From an uncultured Clostridia bacterium (GTDB lineage Bacteria; Bacillota; Clostridia; Christensenellales; Aristaeellaceae): DNA of 53,511 nucleotides. The stretch spans positions 1-53,511 of the forward strand of contig CANQEW010000012.1 in assembly GCA_947596085.1 (NCBI GenBank), written 5' to 3'. Below the pieces are notes generated by a model. The model worked only from the letters and a program-made list of their open reading frames with translations, did not search any database and was not told the DNA's origin. A program made the position numbers and the translations under genes. Positions 1 to 8,331 of this stretch are shown here, piece by piece; positions within the stretch are counted from its first letter, which is position 1, and every line of letters starts with the position of its first letter.

Positions 1-558
1 CCGAACGACGATCCCTCCGATACCGAGTTCCACTTTGAGGACGCGGTCGTGGGCGGCACCGTCCCGCGCAACTTCATTCCCGCGGTCGAGAAGGGCCTGC
101 GCGAAAACATCCAGCACGGCGTGCTGGCGGGATTCCCGGTGGTCGGCCTGACTGCCCAGCTCTACGACGGATCCTACCACCCGGTGGATTCCTCCGAAAT
201 GGCGTTCAAGACGGCGGCCCGTCTGGCGTTCAAGCAGCTGACTACCGCCAACCCGATCCTGCTCGAGCCCATCTACCACGTGGAGGTGGACGTGCCGGAT
301 TCCTACATGGGCGATATCATCGGCGACATGAACAAGCGCCGCGGCCGCATCCTGGGCATGGACAAGGTGGGCGACGGCCAGCGCGTCACCGCTGAGGCGC
401 CGCTGTCCGAGATGTTCAAGTATGCCACCGACCTGCGTTCGATGACTCAGGCCCGCGGCTCCTTCACGATGCACTTCGAGCGCTACGAGGAGGTTCCCGC
501 GCTGGACGCCAAGAAGATCATCGAGGCCCACAAGCAGGAGGAGGAAGACGAAGATTAG
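1..558 (+). CDS. fusA: Elongation factor G-like GTPase, C-terminal part (5' end outside window)
   Basis: The reading frame is open from base 1, so the gene starts upstream of the window. The visible 185 residues cover EF-G domain IV (VVGGTVPRNFIPAVEKGLRE, then DGSYHPVDSSEMAFK) and domain V (YMGDIIGDMNKRRGRI, then MFKYATDLRSMTQARGSFTM). These domains carry the tRNA-mimicking tip and drive ribosomal translocation. Phrases such as GVLAGFPVVGL and KRRGRILGMD fit the EF-G-like paralogue found in Firmicutes (often named FusA2 or EF-G2) better than the canonical factor, but the GTPase domain that would decide this is not visible. It ends in an acidic tail (EEEDED). Two terminators follow, so it is the last gene of its transcript. 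Confidence 0.9.
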   Translation, partial: PNDDPSDTEFHFEDAVVGGTVPRNFIPAVEKGLRENIQHGVLAGFPVVGLTAQLYDGSYHPVDSSEMAFKTAARLAFKQLTTANPILLEPIYHVEVDVPDSYMGDIIGDMNKRRGRILGMDKVGDGQRVTAEAPLSEMFKYATDLRSMTQARGSFTMHFERYEEVPALDAKKIIEAHKQEEEDED

Positions 559-599
559 TCGGCAGTGCCGACAGCCACCTGCTGCCGCGCTTGCGCGAC

Positions 600-645
600 G
601 GACTCCCGGCCCCATATACGCAAGGGCCGGGAGTCCTGCGTTTCT
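600..645 (+). terminator. Rho-independent terminator after the EF-G-like gene
   Basis: A perfect 13-bp stem (600-612 with 624-636) has an 11-nt loop and is followed by a T-rich tail (TGCGTTTCTTT). Confidence 0.85.
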
Positions 646-674
646 TTCCAGAATAATCGGATACTGCGAAGCAC

Positions 675-720
675 GAAATCTGGCGCCATAGATTTGAGCG
701 CCAGATTTCTGCGTTTATTT
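675..720 (+). terminator. Second, tandem terminator
   Basis: A perfect 12-bp stem (675-686 with 698-709) is followed by TGCGTTTATTT. It lies 40 nt after the first terminator and carries a nearly identical tail. The loop is 11 nt. Confidence 0.75.
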
Positions 721-761
721 TTCCAAACGATGGGAGATTGGCTGAAATTTGATGTGGGTGG

Positions 762-791
762 TTGAGCCTGTGGCGGAGGGTGTGCTATAAT
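762..791 (+). promoter_or_regulatory. Promoter of the AEC transporter gene
   Basis: TTGAGC (762-767), an 18-nt spacer and TATAAT (786-791), with an extended -10 TG at 783-784. Transcription would start near 798. That excludes the SD of the ATG at 810 and favours the ATG at 825 or 828 as the start. Confidence 0.7.
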
Positions 792-824
792 GAAGGCGGA
801 GATTCTGATATGAGCGGGGGCGAA

Positions 825-1745
825 ATGATGGAGACTTTGATTCGCGTGCTGGAGACGGCGCTGCCGGTGTTTCTGACGCTGGGGCTGGGCATGCTCTGCC
901 GGACGCGCAGGCTGATCAGCCGGGAGGGCGTGGCGGCGCTGAAATCGGTGGCGGTAAACATCACGCTGCCGGCGGTGCTGTTCTCGGCCTTTGCCACGAT
1001 GGAGTACACTGCGCGCAGCGTCGCGATACCGCTGGTCATCTTCGCGCTGTGCGCATTGGCGCTGATTCTGGGCTTTGTCCTGGCGAAGCTTTTGCACGTA
1101 AAGGGCAAGCTCACGCCCTACCTGATGACGGGGTTCGAGGCGGGGATGCTCGGTTACGGGTTGTTCGCGCTGCTGTTCAAGGACGAAGCGAATTCGAGCT
1201 TCGCCATCGTCGATCTGGGCCAGGTGCTGTTCGTGTTCACCGTGTACAAGGCGCTGCTTTCGGGCAAGGGCGGATTGAAGAGTGCGCTGCGCGAGGCGGT
1301 GGTTTCGCCGGTGCTCTGGGCGATCATCGCGGGACTGCTCTTCGGCGCGACGGGGCTGTACCGGGCGCTGACGCCCTCGGGCGTCAGCGGCGTGCTGGAC
1401 GCCATCGCGGACTTCGTGGCCGCGCCGACCAGCGCGGTGATCCTGCTGACCATCGGCTACGACCTCGTGCCAAGCGAGATCCGCTGGCGCGACACGGCGG
1501 CCATCGTGGGCCTGCGTGTGGTCATCATGGGTGCGCTGCTGGGCGTGGCGCTGCTGGTGAATCGGCTGTTCCTGGGCGGCGCGGTGCACGCGGGCGCGCT
1601 GACGCTGCTGTTCATCCTGCCGCCGCCCTACGTGCTGCCGGTGTTCGCGGACGCGGAGGACGAGCGTGCGAACATCTCCTCGGCGCTCTCGGTGCTGACG
1701 CTGTTGAGTCTGTTGATCTTCGCCGTGATGGCGGCGGTAATATAA
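825..1745 (+). CDS. AEC (auxin efflux carrier) family transporter
   Basis: The protein is about 306 residues and almost entirely hydrophobic, with roughly ten membrane segments. It has the family pattern: an N-terminal half ending near residue 160, a basic or polar central loop (SGKGGLKSALREAVVSPVLW) and a second set of helices with P-rich stretches (LPPPYVLPVF). AEC proteins are secondary carriers of small organic anions such as malate; the substrate cannot be read from the sequence. In-frame ATGs exist at 810, 825 and 828. The promoter position and the G-rich SD at 814-820 favour 825 or 828. The gene is monocistronic, between the EF-G terminators and a long non-coding stretch. Confidence 0.85.
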   Translation: MMETLIRVLETALPVFLTLGLGMLCRTRRLISREGVAALKSVAVNITLPAVLFSAFATMEYTARSVAIPLVIFALCALALILGFVLAKLLHVKGKLTPYLMTGFEAGMLGYGLFALLFKDEANSSFAIVDLGQVLFVFTVYKALLSGKGGLKSALREAVVSPVLWAIIAGLLFGATGLYRALTPSGVSGVLDAIADFVAAPTSAVILLTIGYDLVPSEIRWRDTAAIVGLRVVIMGALLGVALLVNRLFLGGAVHAGALTLLFILPPPYVLPVFADAEDERANISSALSVLTLLSLLIFAVMAAVI

Positions 1746-1991
1746 TAAACGCTCCGCCCGGCGTGGCAGCAGCAGGGAGATTTTTAAGGACTTCAGACCC
1801 TTGAAGGTTGGAAGCCCAAAGAATTTTCCAAGTTCGACCTATGGGCCGAACCGTACCGGCTTAGATCAAAGATTTGAAGTGGTGCGCCGCCGGGTCTGAG
1901 CAGTGCCCGGCGGCATGCGCAGAGAATAGATTTTGGCAGCGCAAACCAAGTTGCGATCGCTTTCATGTGCGTGCCTCGCGAAGTGATTTTT

Positions 1992-2018
1992 GTGGTGGGA
2001 AGCATTGCTTCCCACCAC
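1992..2018. repeat. 27-nt perfect palindrome
   Basis: Two 13-nt arms (1992-2004 and 2006-2018) are exact reverse complements around a single central T. The core GGGAAGC...GCTTCCC recurs in the hairpin at 2528-2562. Confidence 0.8.
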
Positions 2019-2123
2019 GAAGAGCAACCACTCCTTCCGCATTTTTCCCATCACACAATCTTCTATTGTCACAGACAGAGAACCACTGGCTAGGCCGGTG
2101 GGCGAAAAAGCTTCAGCTATGGA

Positions 2124-2240
2124 GAGAAAAGACCTCCGTGTTATCATTGGAGAAGGTCTGCCAACCGTACCAAGAATAACAAGGAGGAAGTGCCCAATAA
2201 AGGACAAGGATAGTATAGCATAAAAAAGCAAAGAAGGCAA
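2124..2240 (-). ncRNA. Candidate small RNA on the minus strand (weak)
   Basis: On the minus strand a promoter-like pair, TTGCCT (complement of 2235-2240) and TATACT (complement of 2212-2217), is spaced 17 nt apart. About 50 nt downstream of the predicted start near 2205 is an 8-bp stem (2152-2159 with 2130-2137) followed by TTTCTCTCC. The predicted RNA is about 80 nt and has no credible ORF. It contains CCUCCUU, complementary to SD sequences, before the terminator-like stem. There is no conservation evidence. Confidence 0.3.
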
Positions 2241-2698
2241 TAAAGGGAGAGCCCCTTGAGGGGCTCTCGTGGAAGATAAGCGGATGAAGAGCATTTCGAT
2301 GCGCCTTGAGGCGCTTCGCTAGTACTGGGCCCTTCTAGGGCCTACTCATACCACCGGCTCAGCCGGTGGTCGTGATTCGTTCATGCCTGCCTCCCAGTTG
2401 CGCTTTGGGCTTTTTAAAGCGCTTCACCTATAAGACGTTCGTCGGTGGGCAGATGGAACGATGGGTGGGGGAAAAATCCGCAGAAAAATTGGAAATATGA
2501 GAGGAGAGATGAGAGTTTGTGGCGGCTGTTTTGCCGTGGAAAGCTATGCTTCCCACGGCAAAAAGCGCCGCGGCGGCCCGCGATTTTGGATTGGCGGTGT
2601 CTGGAACGATGAAAAGAATGGGAATTTTCGGCGCGGGCCGCCTGGGTGCGATGGTTGCAGTGGGTGCCGTCTGGACTTGGCGACAGAAATGCGGCGCA

Positions 2699-2735
2699 GG
2701 ATTTTTGATCCTTGAATCTATGGGATCAAAAATCC
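2699..2735. repeat. 13-bp inverted repeat
   Basis: Arms 2699-2711 and 2723-2735 are exact reverse complements around an 11-nt loop. It lies 9 nt before the cloverleaf element. Confidence 0.75.
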
Positions 2736-2744
2736 GTCGCACAT

Positions 2745-2841
2745 GCGCGGCAGCAGGAGGGTGTGGGCACTGCCCACTGGGCTCTGCCCAGACCTGCCAA
2801 AGAACCTGAGGTTCTTTGGAATCTCCCTTCTGCTGCCGCGC
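2745..2841. repeat. Cloverleaf-type inverted repeat (outer stem plus three hairpins)
   Basis: A 17-bp outer stem (2745-2761 with 2825-2841, one G-T pair) encloses three hairpins: 2763-2777 (6 bp, loop ACT), 2778-2790 (5 bp, loop TCT) and 2797-2819 (10 bp, loop TGA). Every stem is perfect apart from the G-T pair. The hairpins are almost adjacent, which gives a four-way junction either as RNA or as extruded DNA. It lies 37 nt beyond the 3' end of the polC operon. The T-poor flanks argue against a simple terminator. Confidence 0.7.
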
Positions 2842-2878
2842 TGGGGTGGGAGGAGTTTGTTCTTTCAATATTCGTCCA

Positions 2879-3193
2879 TTAGTCCGCGTCTTCGTCCAGT
2901 GTTTCGATCAGGAAGCTCACCGGGCGGAAGCCGTCGTTACAGGAGATCATGGCGGATTTTGGATTCTTCATCCAGCCCTCGTAGAAATCTTCGCCGCCGT
3001 GCGTGAGCGCCAGCACGAAGGGGGACATGCTCTCCCACGCGCTCTCGCACAGTCCTTCGGGCCGCCGCCAGCCGTTGGCGACAAACGTCTGTCCTTCGCG
3101 GATGTCGCAGGCGTGGAGGAGGGGGTTCTCATATTTGGCGATCAGGTCATCGTACCTTGCCTGGCGCACGGCGGTGATGCGGCACTTCTTCAC
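2879..3193 (-). CDS. TIGR04076 family protein
   Basis: A 104-residue soluble protein with the features of the TIGR04076 family: an N-terminal KKCRITAVR strand, a central acidic, Cys-containing part and a C-terminal WMKNPKSAMISCNDGFRPVSF segment. The biochemical role of the family is unknown to me. Its ATG overlaps the barstar-like gene's stop by 4 nt (3190-3193), so the two are translationally coupled. It is the last gene of the long leftward operon. Whether it has any part in the neighbouring RNase-inhibitor pair is open. Confidence 0.8.
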   Translation of the reverse strand: MKKCRITAVRQARYDDLIAKYENPLLHACDIREGQTFVANGWRRPEGLCESAWESMSPFVLALTHGGEDFYEGWMKNPKSAMISCNDGFRPVSFLIETLDEDAD

Positions 3194-3462
3194 GCCGCAT
3201 CCTCCTCCACGCGGAAGGAGAAGCCCGGGTTTTCCTCCGAGGCCTCGATGAGCGTCTGGAGGATCTTACAGCCATAGACGCCCAGCGCGTTGAGCATTGC
3301 CGCGGGATGGATCAGCGCTGCCTCCGCGTTCATCGTCGAGGTCAGGTCCCACAGCGCGTCCAGATTCGCCCCGTAGTAGCCGGGAAATTCCAGCGCCCGC
3401 GCGAGCTCCGCGTGGGCCGCCGCGCGGTCCGTCATGGCCGCGCCGTCGATGATGCAGCGCAT
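3190..3462 (-). CDS. Barstar family ribonuclease inhibitor
   Basis: About 90 residues with the barstar signature FPGYYGANLDALWDLTSTM, the helix and loop that plug the barnase active site, followed by a short C-terminal strand region. Barstar is the cytoplasmic inhibitor that protects the producer from its own secreted RNase. The ATG at 3462 was chosen because GGGAGGA lies 12 nt upstream and because it falls 1 nt after the RNase gene ends, the expected toxin-inhibitor coupling. An upstream in-frame start would lie inside the RNase gene and lacks an SD. Confidence 0.88.
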   Translation of the reverse strand: MRCIIDGAAMTDRAAAHAELARALEFPGYYGANLDALWDLTSTMNAEAALIHPAAMLNALGVYGCKILQTLIEASEENPGFSFRVEEDAA

Positions 3463-3463
3463 A

Positions 3464-3973
3464 TCAGTATTCCTCCCATTCCTCGGTGATGCCACGGAAG
3501 TAGCCATCCTTGTAGTACCAGTTTTCGTAGAGCACCTCGTAGCTATTGTAGTGGTCGCCGGAGTAGCAGATCATGCCGTCATTGGAGAACAACAGGCGCT
3601 CCGCGCCGCGGTAGCCGCCGTCGAAGTTCACGTCGCATTCGAACCACTGGTGGCCGTCGGGCAGCAGGCCCTCGCGGTTGCCGAAGCGGTCGCCGCCGAT
3701 GGAGCAGCCCGGCGCGACGTCCCAGAGGTTGCCCTCCCGGCTATCCCAGCCCAGATCGCGCGCATTGGCTTTGGTGATGTAGTTGGGTGGCAGTTCCTCG
3801 AAGGCGTGGAGGTACAGCGCCACCTCGTCCGGGCTGGAGTAAGCGCGGCCATACTCCACATAAAATTCTTCGGTGACCGCTTCGTCGCCGTCCACATAGG
3901 CTTCGGCCAGGGCGGCGAAGGGGCTAAGCAGCAGCGCGAGCGTCAGCAGAATTGACAACAGTTTTCTTCTCAT
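3464..3973 (-). CDS. Secreted barnase-type guanyl-specific ribonuclease
   Basis: 169 residues. A signal peptide (MRRKLLSILLTLALLLSPFAALA, cleaved near residue 23) precedes a mature domain that follows barnase almost segment by segment: LPPNYITKANARDLGW, GNLWDVAPGCSIGGDRFGNR, then WFECDVNFDGGYRGAERLLF and DHYNSYEVL. The catalytic set aligns as Glu112 (barnase E73), Arg122 (R83), Arg126 (R87) and His141 (H102), so the enzyme should be active. It carries about 20 extra acidic and aromatic residues at the C terminus. It starts 4 nt after the polC stop with its own SD (GGAGG), so it is cotranscribed with replication and lipid genes. The inhibitor gene follows directly. Confidence 0.93.
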   Translation of the reverse strand: MRRKLLSILLTLALLLSPFAALAEAYVDGDEAVTEEFYVEYGRAYSSPDEVALYLHAFEELPPNYITKANARDLGWDSREGNLWDVAPGCSIGGDRFGNREGLLPDGHQWFECDVNFDGGYRGAERLLFSNDGMICYSGDHYNSYEVLYENWYYKDGYFRGITEEWEEY

Positions 3974-3977
3974 GGTT

Positions 3978-6900
3978 TCAACCTCCGAATTCAAACAGCG
4001 TGACCTGGCTGGTCTCGGGCAGGCCGTTGAGGCAGCCGGCCTGCCGGAGCATGTCGATGGTGCCGCGGGATACCTTGCGGCGCTCCATGTCGTCGATGGA
4101 GATGAACGGTCCGTCCTGGCGGCAGGCAACGAACGCCTCCGCCGCCGCCGCGCCCACGCCCGGCAGGGCGCTGATGGGCGGGAGGATGCGGCCGTCCGCG
4201 TCGATCTGGAAGTCCGCCGCCGAGGAGCGGTAGATGTCGATGGGCTTCAGGTACACGCCGCGCAGGTTCATCTCGATCAGGATCTCCAGGAGCGTCGCCT
4301 CGTCCTCCTTGGTGGCGGTGAGCTGCTCCTTGTCCATGGCGCGGATCTCGTCGTACATGGCGCGCAGGGCGGAGAGGTCGTCCGTCGCCATGCGCGTGCC
4401 GTCAAAGTTCTCCGAGTTGCGGTGCAGGTAGCAGCAGTAGTAGGCGGCGGGGTAGTAGATCTTGAAGTAGGCGATGCGCAGCGCCATGGTGACGTAGGCC
4501 ACCGCGTGGGCGCGGGGGAACATGTACTTGATCTTCTTGCAGCTATCGATGTACCACGCCGGCGCGTCCACGCTCTCGATGGTGGCCTCCATCTCCGGGG
4601 TCAGGCCCTTGCCCTTGCGCACGCTCTCCATGGTCTTGAAGGAGATCAGATCCGGCGCGCCCAGCTTGATCAGCGCGTTCATGATGTCGTCGCGGGTGCA
4701 GATGCACTCCTTCAGGGGCACGCCGGCCTTCACCAGGTCGGCGGCGTTGCCCAGCCAGACGTCCGTGCCGTGGGACAGGCCGGAGATGCGGATCAGCTCC
4801 TCCATGGTGGTGGGCCTGGTGTCCTCCAGCATGCCGCGCACGAACTTCGTGCCGAACTCCGGCACGCCCAGAGTGCCCGTCTTGGACACGCGCAACTCCT
4901 CGGGGGTGATTCCCAGCGCCTCGGTGCCCGAGAACAGCGAGAGTATCCTTCCGAATACCTCGGGATCGTGCAGCGGCACCTGCTGGGGCGCGATTCCGGT
5001 CAGATCCTGCAGCTTGCGCAGCATCGTGGGATCATCGTGGCCCAGAACGTCCAGCTTCACCAGCACGTCGTGCATGGAACTAAAGTCGAAGTGGGTGGTG
5101 ATGGTGTCGGAGGACATGTCGTCCGCCGGGTGCTGGATCGGCGTGAACTGGTAGATGGAATACTCCTTCGGCAGCACCACCATGCCCGCCGGGTGCTGGC
5201 CGGTGGTGCGCTTGACGCCGGTGATGCCGTTGGCCAGGCGCTGCTTCTCGGCGTTGGTCAGGTTGTGGTTCTGCTCCTCGGCGTACTTGAGCACGTAGCC
5301 ATAGGCGGTCTTTTCGGCGATGGTGCCGATGGTGCCCGCGCGGAAGCAGTACTGCTCGCCGAAGAGCTCCTTGATGTAGGCGTGCGCCCGGGGCTGGTAC
5401 TCGCCGGAGAAGTTCAGGTCGATGTCGGGCACCTTGTCGCCCTTGAAGCCCAGGAACACCTCGAAGGGGATGTTGAAGCCGTCGCGGTTCATGGCCGCGC
5501 CGCAGTCGGGACAGGCCTTAGGGGGCAGATCGATGCCGCAGGCGTAGCCCTCGGGCACGTCGAATTCCACCCGCTTGCACTTTGGACAGACGTAGTGGGC
5601 CGGAAGCGAGTTGACCTCCGTGATGCCCGAGAGGAACGCCACCAGCGACGAGCCCACCGAGCCCCGGCTGCCCACGATGTAGCCGTCGGAGAGCGACTTT
5701 GCCACCAGCTTCACCGCGATCATGTACAGCGTGGAGAAGCCGTAGCCGATGATGGAGTTCAATTCCTTGTCGATGCGCTTCTGAACGATCTCCGGAAGCG
5801 GGTCGCCGTAGATCTCGTGGGCGCGGTTGAGCGTGATTTCGCGCAACTCGCGCTCCGCATCGGGCCAGAAGGGCTGGAAGGTCTCCTTGCCCTCGGGGTG
5901 GGGGAGGAACACGTGCAGCTCGCCCACCTGATCGGCGATGGCGTTGGGGTTGTCCACCACCACGCGCCGCGCCGTCTCCTCGCCCAGGTAGGCGAATTCC
6001 TTCAGCATGTCGTCCGTGGTGCGGAAGTAGAGCGGCGGTTGGTCGTCGGGGTTCTCGAAGCCCTTGTAGTTCATCAGCACGGCGCGGAACACGCCGTCCG
6101 TGGGCTCCATGAAGTGCACGTCACCGGTGGCGCACACGGGCTTGTGGAGCTCCTCGCCCAGCCGCACGATTTTTCGATTGAGCTCCCGCAGCGCCTCCTC
6201 GTCGGGCACGCTGCCGTCGCGCACGAGGAAGGCGTTGTTGCCGATGGGCTGAATCTCCAGGTAGTCGTAGAAGGAGGCGATGCGCTTGAGCTCGTACTCG
6301 TCGCGCCCGTCCAGCACGGCGCGGAACAGCTCGCCCGCCTCGCAGGCGCTGCCAACGATCAGGCCCTCGCGATACTTCGCGATCAGGCTGCGGGGGATGC
6401 GCGGCGTGCGGTAGAAGTAGTTCAGGTGCGCCTCGCTCACCAGGCGGTAGAGGTTCTCCATACCCTTCTGGGTGGCGGCCAGCAGGATGATGTGGAAGCT
6501 CGGCTTGCCCGCGTCCGTCTGGAAGCAGCTGTTGAGCGCGCCCAGCGACTGGATGCCCTTCTGCGCGCGCACCTCGGCGAGCGCCTTGAGCAGCATCAGG
6601 CTGGTGGCGCGCGCGTCGTGCACGGCGCGGTGGGCGTTCGCAAGCGATATGCCCAGCTGTTTGCACATGTTGCCCAGCTTGTGGCTGCGCAGCGCGGGAT
6701 ACTGGTTGCGCACCAGCATCAGCGTGTCCAGCACGGGGTAGTCGAAGGGAAGGCCCGCCGCCCTGAACGCGCGGCGGAAGAAGGCGATGTCGAACTCGGC
6801 GTTGTGGGCCACCAGGATCGCGCCCTCGCAGAACTTGGCGAAGTCGGGCAGCACGTCCATGAGCCGGGGCTGGCCGCGCAGCATCGCGCCAGAGATGCCG

Positions 6901-8309
6901 GTGAGCTGCGTCACGCGCTCGGGCACCGGCCGGCCGGGGTCGATCAGCTGGGAGAACTCTGCCACCTCGACGCCATTCTCGACGCGCACCGCGCCGATCT
7001 CGATGATCTCGTCGGAGTATTTGTTGAGGCCGGTGGTCTCCACGTCGAGCACCACGTAAGTCGCGCCGTCCAGTGGCAGATCCTCACCGCCGCGCACGAT
7101 GCCCGCGTCGTCCTCGATCAAATAGCCCTCGCAGCCGGGAATGAGCTTGATTCCGGCCTTCTTGGCCGCGCCGAAGGCCTCCGGAAAGGCCTGCACCACG
7201 CCGTGGTCGGTGATGGCGATGGCGGGATGGCCCCACTTCGCGGCCTGCTTGATCAGCGCCGTGGGGCTGGCGCAGGCGTCCATCGTGGAGAAGCTGGTGT
7301 GCAGGTGCAGCTCCACGCGCTTGCGCGGCGCCGCGTCCTCGCGCACGGGCTTGCGCGCGGGGGCGAGGTCGGTCACCATCAGCACCATCTCGCGCTTGAA
7401 GTCGTCGTAGCGGTAGCTGCCGCGGGCGGTGACCCAGGCGCCATTCTTCGCGCCCGCGCTCAGCGCGTCGGCCTGGGCCTGCACGCCGCGGGCATTGTCG
7501 TCGCCGCCCCGGCGCGCGCCCAGGAAGAGCTTGCAGCTGACCGAGGAGGTGCTGTCCGACAGGGTGAAGTTGACGATCTTCGTCTGGCCGTTCTTCGCGT
7601 CGCGCATCTCGAAGTCGGACACCTCGCCGCGCACGGTCACACGGCCGGCGTCCTCGGTCAGCTCGCGCATCTCGATGACGGGATCGTGGATGGGCTTGCC
7701 GTAGAGCGCGTCCGACGGCGGCGCGGACCTCTTCGCCTCGCCCCGGGCCGCCTTCGCCGCGTCCATGGCGAACACCTCGGCCTCGCGCCGCCGGGCGTCG
7801 CCGATCTCCCGGATGCGGCGCTCGTCGTCGCCGGTGACGAGGATGTTGGCGGTCACGCGCATGCCGAAGAGCTCGCCGAACTTCTCCGCGAGGATGCGGT
7901 CCACGCCGCGGCTGCGCAGAAAGGACGCGCCCTCGGCGGAGGACACGCAGATGTTGAGCGCGTCGTCCTTCAGCGACCAGCCCTTGCCCTCCCAGTCGAT
8001 GAAGGGCATGGAGCCGGGGCTCTCGTGGCGCACCAGATCCCTCAAGAGGCCCGAGGCGATGGAAATGTCTTCCCGCACCGCGTCGCGCAGCGCGGGATAC
8101 TCCATCTGCACCTTCACGGGCGTGTCCGGGATGGCCGCGGCCATCAGGCGCTTGAGAAGCTTCAATTCCCGCTCGCTGACGATGCGCTCGCAGGAGAAGC
8201 GCACGCGCATGGCTCCCGTCTTGCGGGAGACGTCCACCCGCGCGAGCGTCAGCTCGTCCGCGAGCGCGCGATCCTCCTTGCGGATCATGTCACGCCAGAG
8301 TTCCGACAT
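3978..8309 (-). CDS. polC: DNA polymerase III alpha subunit, PolC type
   Basis: 1443 residues, matching Bacillus PolC (about 1437). In order: an N-terminal domain, an OB fold (about 215-315), a PHP domain (HLHTSF at 335) interrupted by the DEDD 3'-5' exonuclease (LDVETTG at 421, HRAVHDARAT later), the rest of PHP, then the polymerase. The polymerase has a zinc module (CPKC, CPDC) and the catalytic PDIDLNFSGEYQ, and the C terminus carries a helix-hairpin-helix region (LPGVGAAAAEAF). It is the replicative, proofreading polymerase of Firmicutes. Its place after ispG is the usual Firmicutes order. The opposite strand carries a long spurious open frame caused by high GC. Confidence 0.98.
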   Translation of the reverse strand: MSELWRDMIRKEDRALADELTLARVDVSRKTGAMRVRFSCERIVSERELKLLKRLMAAAIPDTPVKVQMEYPALRDAVREDISIASGLLRDLVRHESPGSMPFIDWEGKGWSLKDDALNICVSSAEGASFLRSRGVDRILAEKFGELFGMRVTANILVTGDDERRIREIGDARRREAEVFAMDAAKAARGEAKRSAPPSDALYGKPIHDPVIEMRELTEDAGRVTVRGEVSDFEMRDAKNGQTKIVNFTLSDSTSSVSCKLFLGARRGGDDNARGVQAQADALSAGAKNGAWVTARGSYRYDDFKREMVLMVTDLAPARKPVREDAAPRKRVELHLHTSFSTMDACASPTALIKQAAKWGHPAIAITDHGVVQAFPEAFGAAKKAGIKLIPGCEGYLIEDDAGIVRGGEDLPLDGATYVVLDVETTGLNKYSDEIIEIGAVRVENGVEVAEFSQLIDPGRPVPERVTQLTGISGAMLRGQPRLMDVLPDFAKFCEGAILVAHNAEFDIAFFRRAFRAAGLPFDYPVLDTLMLVRNQYPALRSHKLGNMCKQLGISLANAHRAVHDARATSLMLLKALAEVRAQKGIQSLGALNSCFQTDAGKPSFHIILLAATQKGMENLYRLVSEAHLNYFYRTPRIPRSLIAKYREGLIVGSACEAGELFRAVLDGRDEYELKRIASFYDYLEIQPIGNNAFLVRDGSVPDEEALRELNRKIVRLGEELHKPVCATGDVHFMEPTDGVFRAVLMNYKGFENPDDQPPLYFRTTDDMLKEFAYLGEETARRVVVDNPNAIADQVGELHVFLPHPEGKETFQPFWPDAERELREITLNRAHEIYGDPLPEIVQKRIDKELNSIIGYGFSTLYMIAVKLVAKSLSDGYIVGSRGSVGSSLVAFLSGITEVNSLPAHYVCPKCKRVEFDVPEGYACGIDLPPKACPDCGAAMNRDGFNIPFEVFLGFKGDKVPDIDLNFSGEYQPRAHAYIKELFGEQYCFRAGTIGTIAEKTAYGYVLKYAEEQNHNLTNAEKQRLANGITGVKRTTGQHPAGMVVLPKEYSIYQFTPIQHPADDMSSDTITTHFDFSSMHDVLVKLDVLGHDDPTMLRKLQDLTGIAPQQVPLHDPEVFGRILSLFSGTEALGITPEELRVSKTGTLGVPEFGTKFVRGMLEDTRPTTMEELIRISGLSHGTDVWLGNAADLVKAGVPLKECICTRDDIMNALIKLGAPDLISFKTMESVRKGKGLTPEMEATIESVDAPAWYIDSCKKIKYMFPRAHAVAYVTMALRIAYFKIYYPAAYYCCYLHRNSENFDGTRMATDDLSALRAMYDEIRAMDKEQLTATKEDEATLLEILIEMNLRGVYLKPIDIYRSSAADFQIDADGRILPPISALPGVGAAAAEAFVACRQDGPFISIDDMERRKVSRGTIDMLRQAGCLNGLPETSQVTLFEFGG

Positions 8310-8331
8310 ATTGTACCTCCGACCGACGCCG

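Larger units (their letters stand above)
1746..2878. other. 1.1-kb gene-free stretch rich in stem-loops
   Basis: No reading frame here looks coding: possible products are low-complexity and match no family known to me. The interval instead contains at least ten inverted repeats, most with 3-4 nt loops. They lie at 1886-1914 (9 bp), 1992-2018, 2247-2268 (9 bp, loop TTGA), 2301-2314 (5 bp, loop TTGA), 2326-2342 (7 bp), 2350-2370 (9 bp, loop TCA), 2400-2422 (7 bp), 2528-2562 (about 15 bp with one mismatch), 2699-2735 (13 bp) and a cloverleaf at 2745-2841. Small non-autonomous (IS200/IS605-like) elements or a structured RNA are possible origins. It resembles the array at 42091-42531 in style but not in sequence. 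Confidence 0.6.

Noticed and set aside
1866-2294. 142-codon minus-strand open frame in the stem-loop stretch
   Set aside because: Composition is unlike neighbouring genes, it has no SD and it runs across palindromes; not called as a gene.
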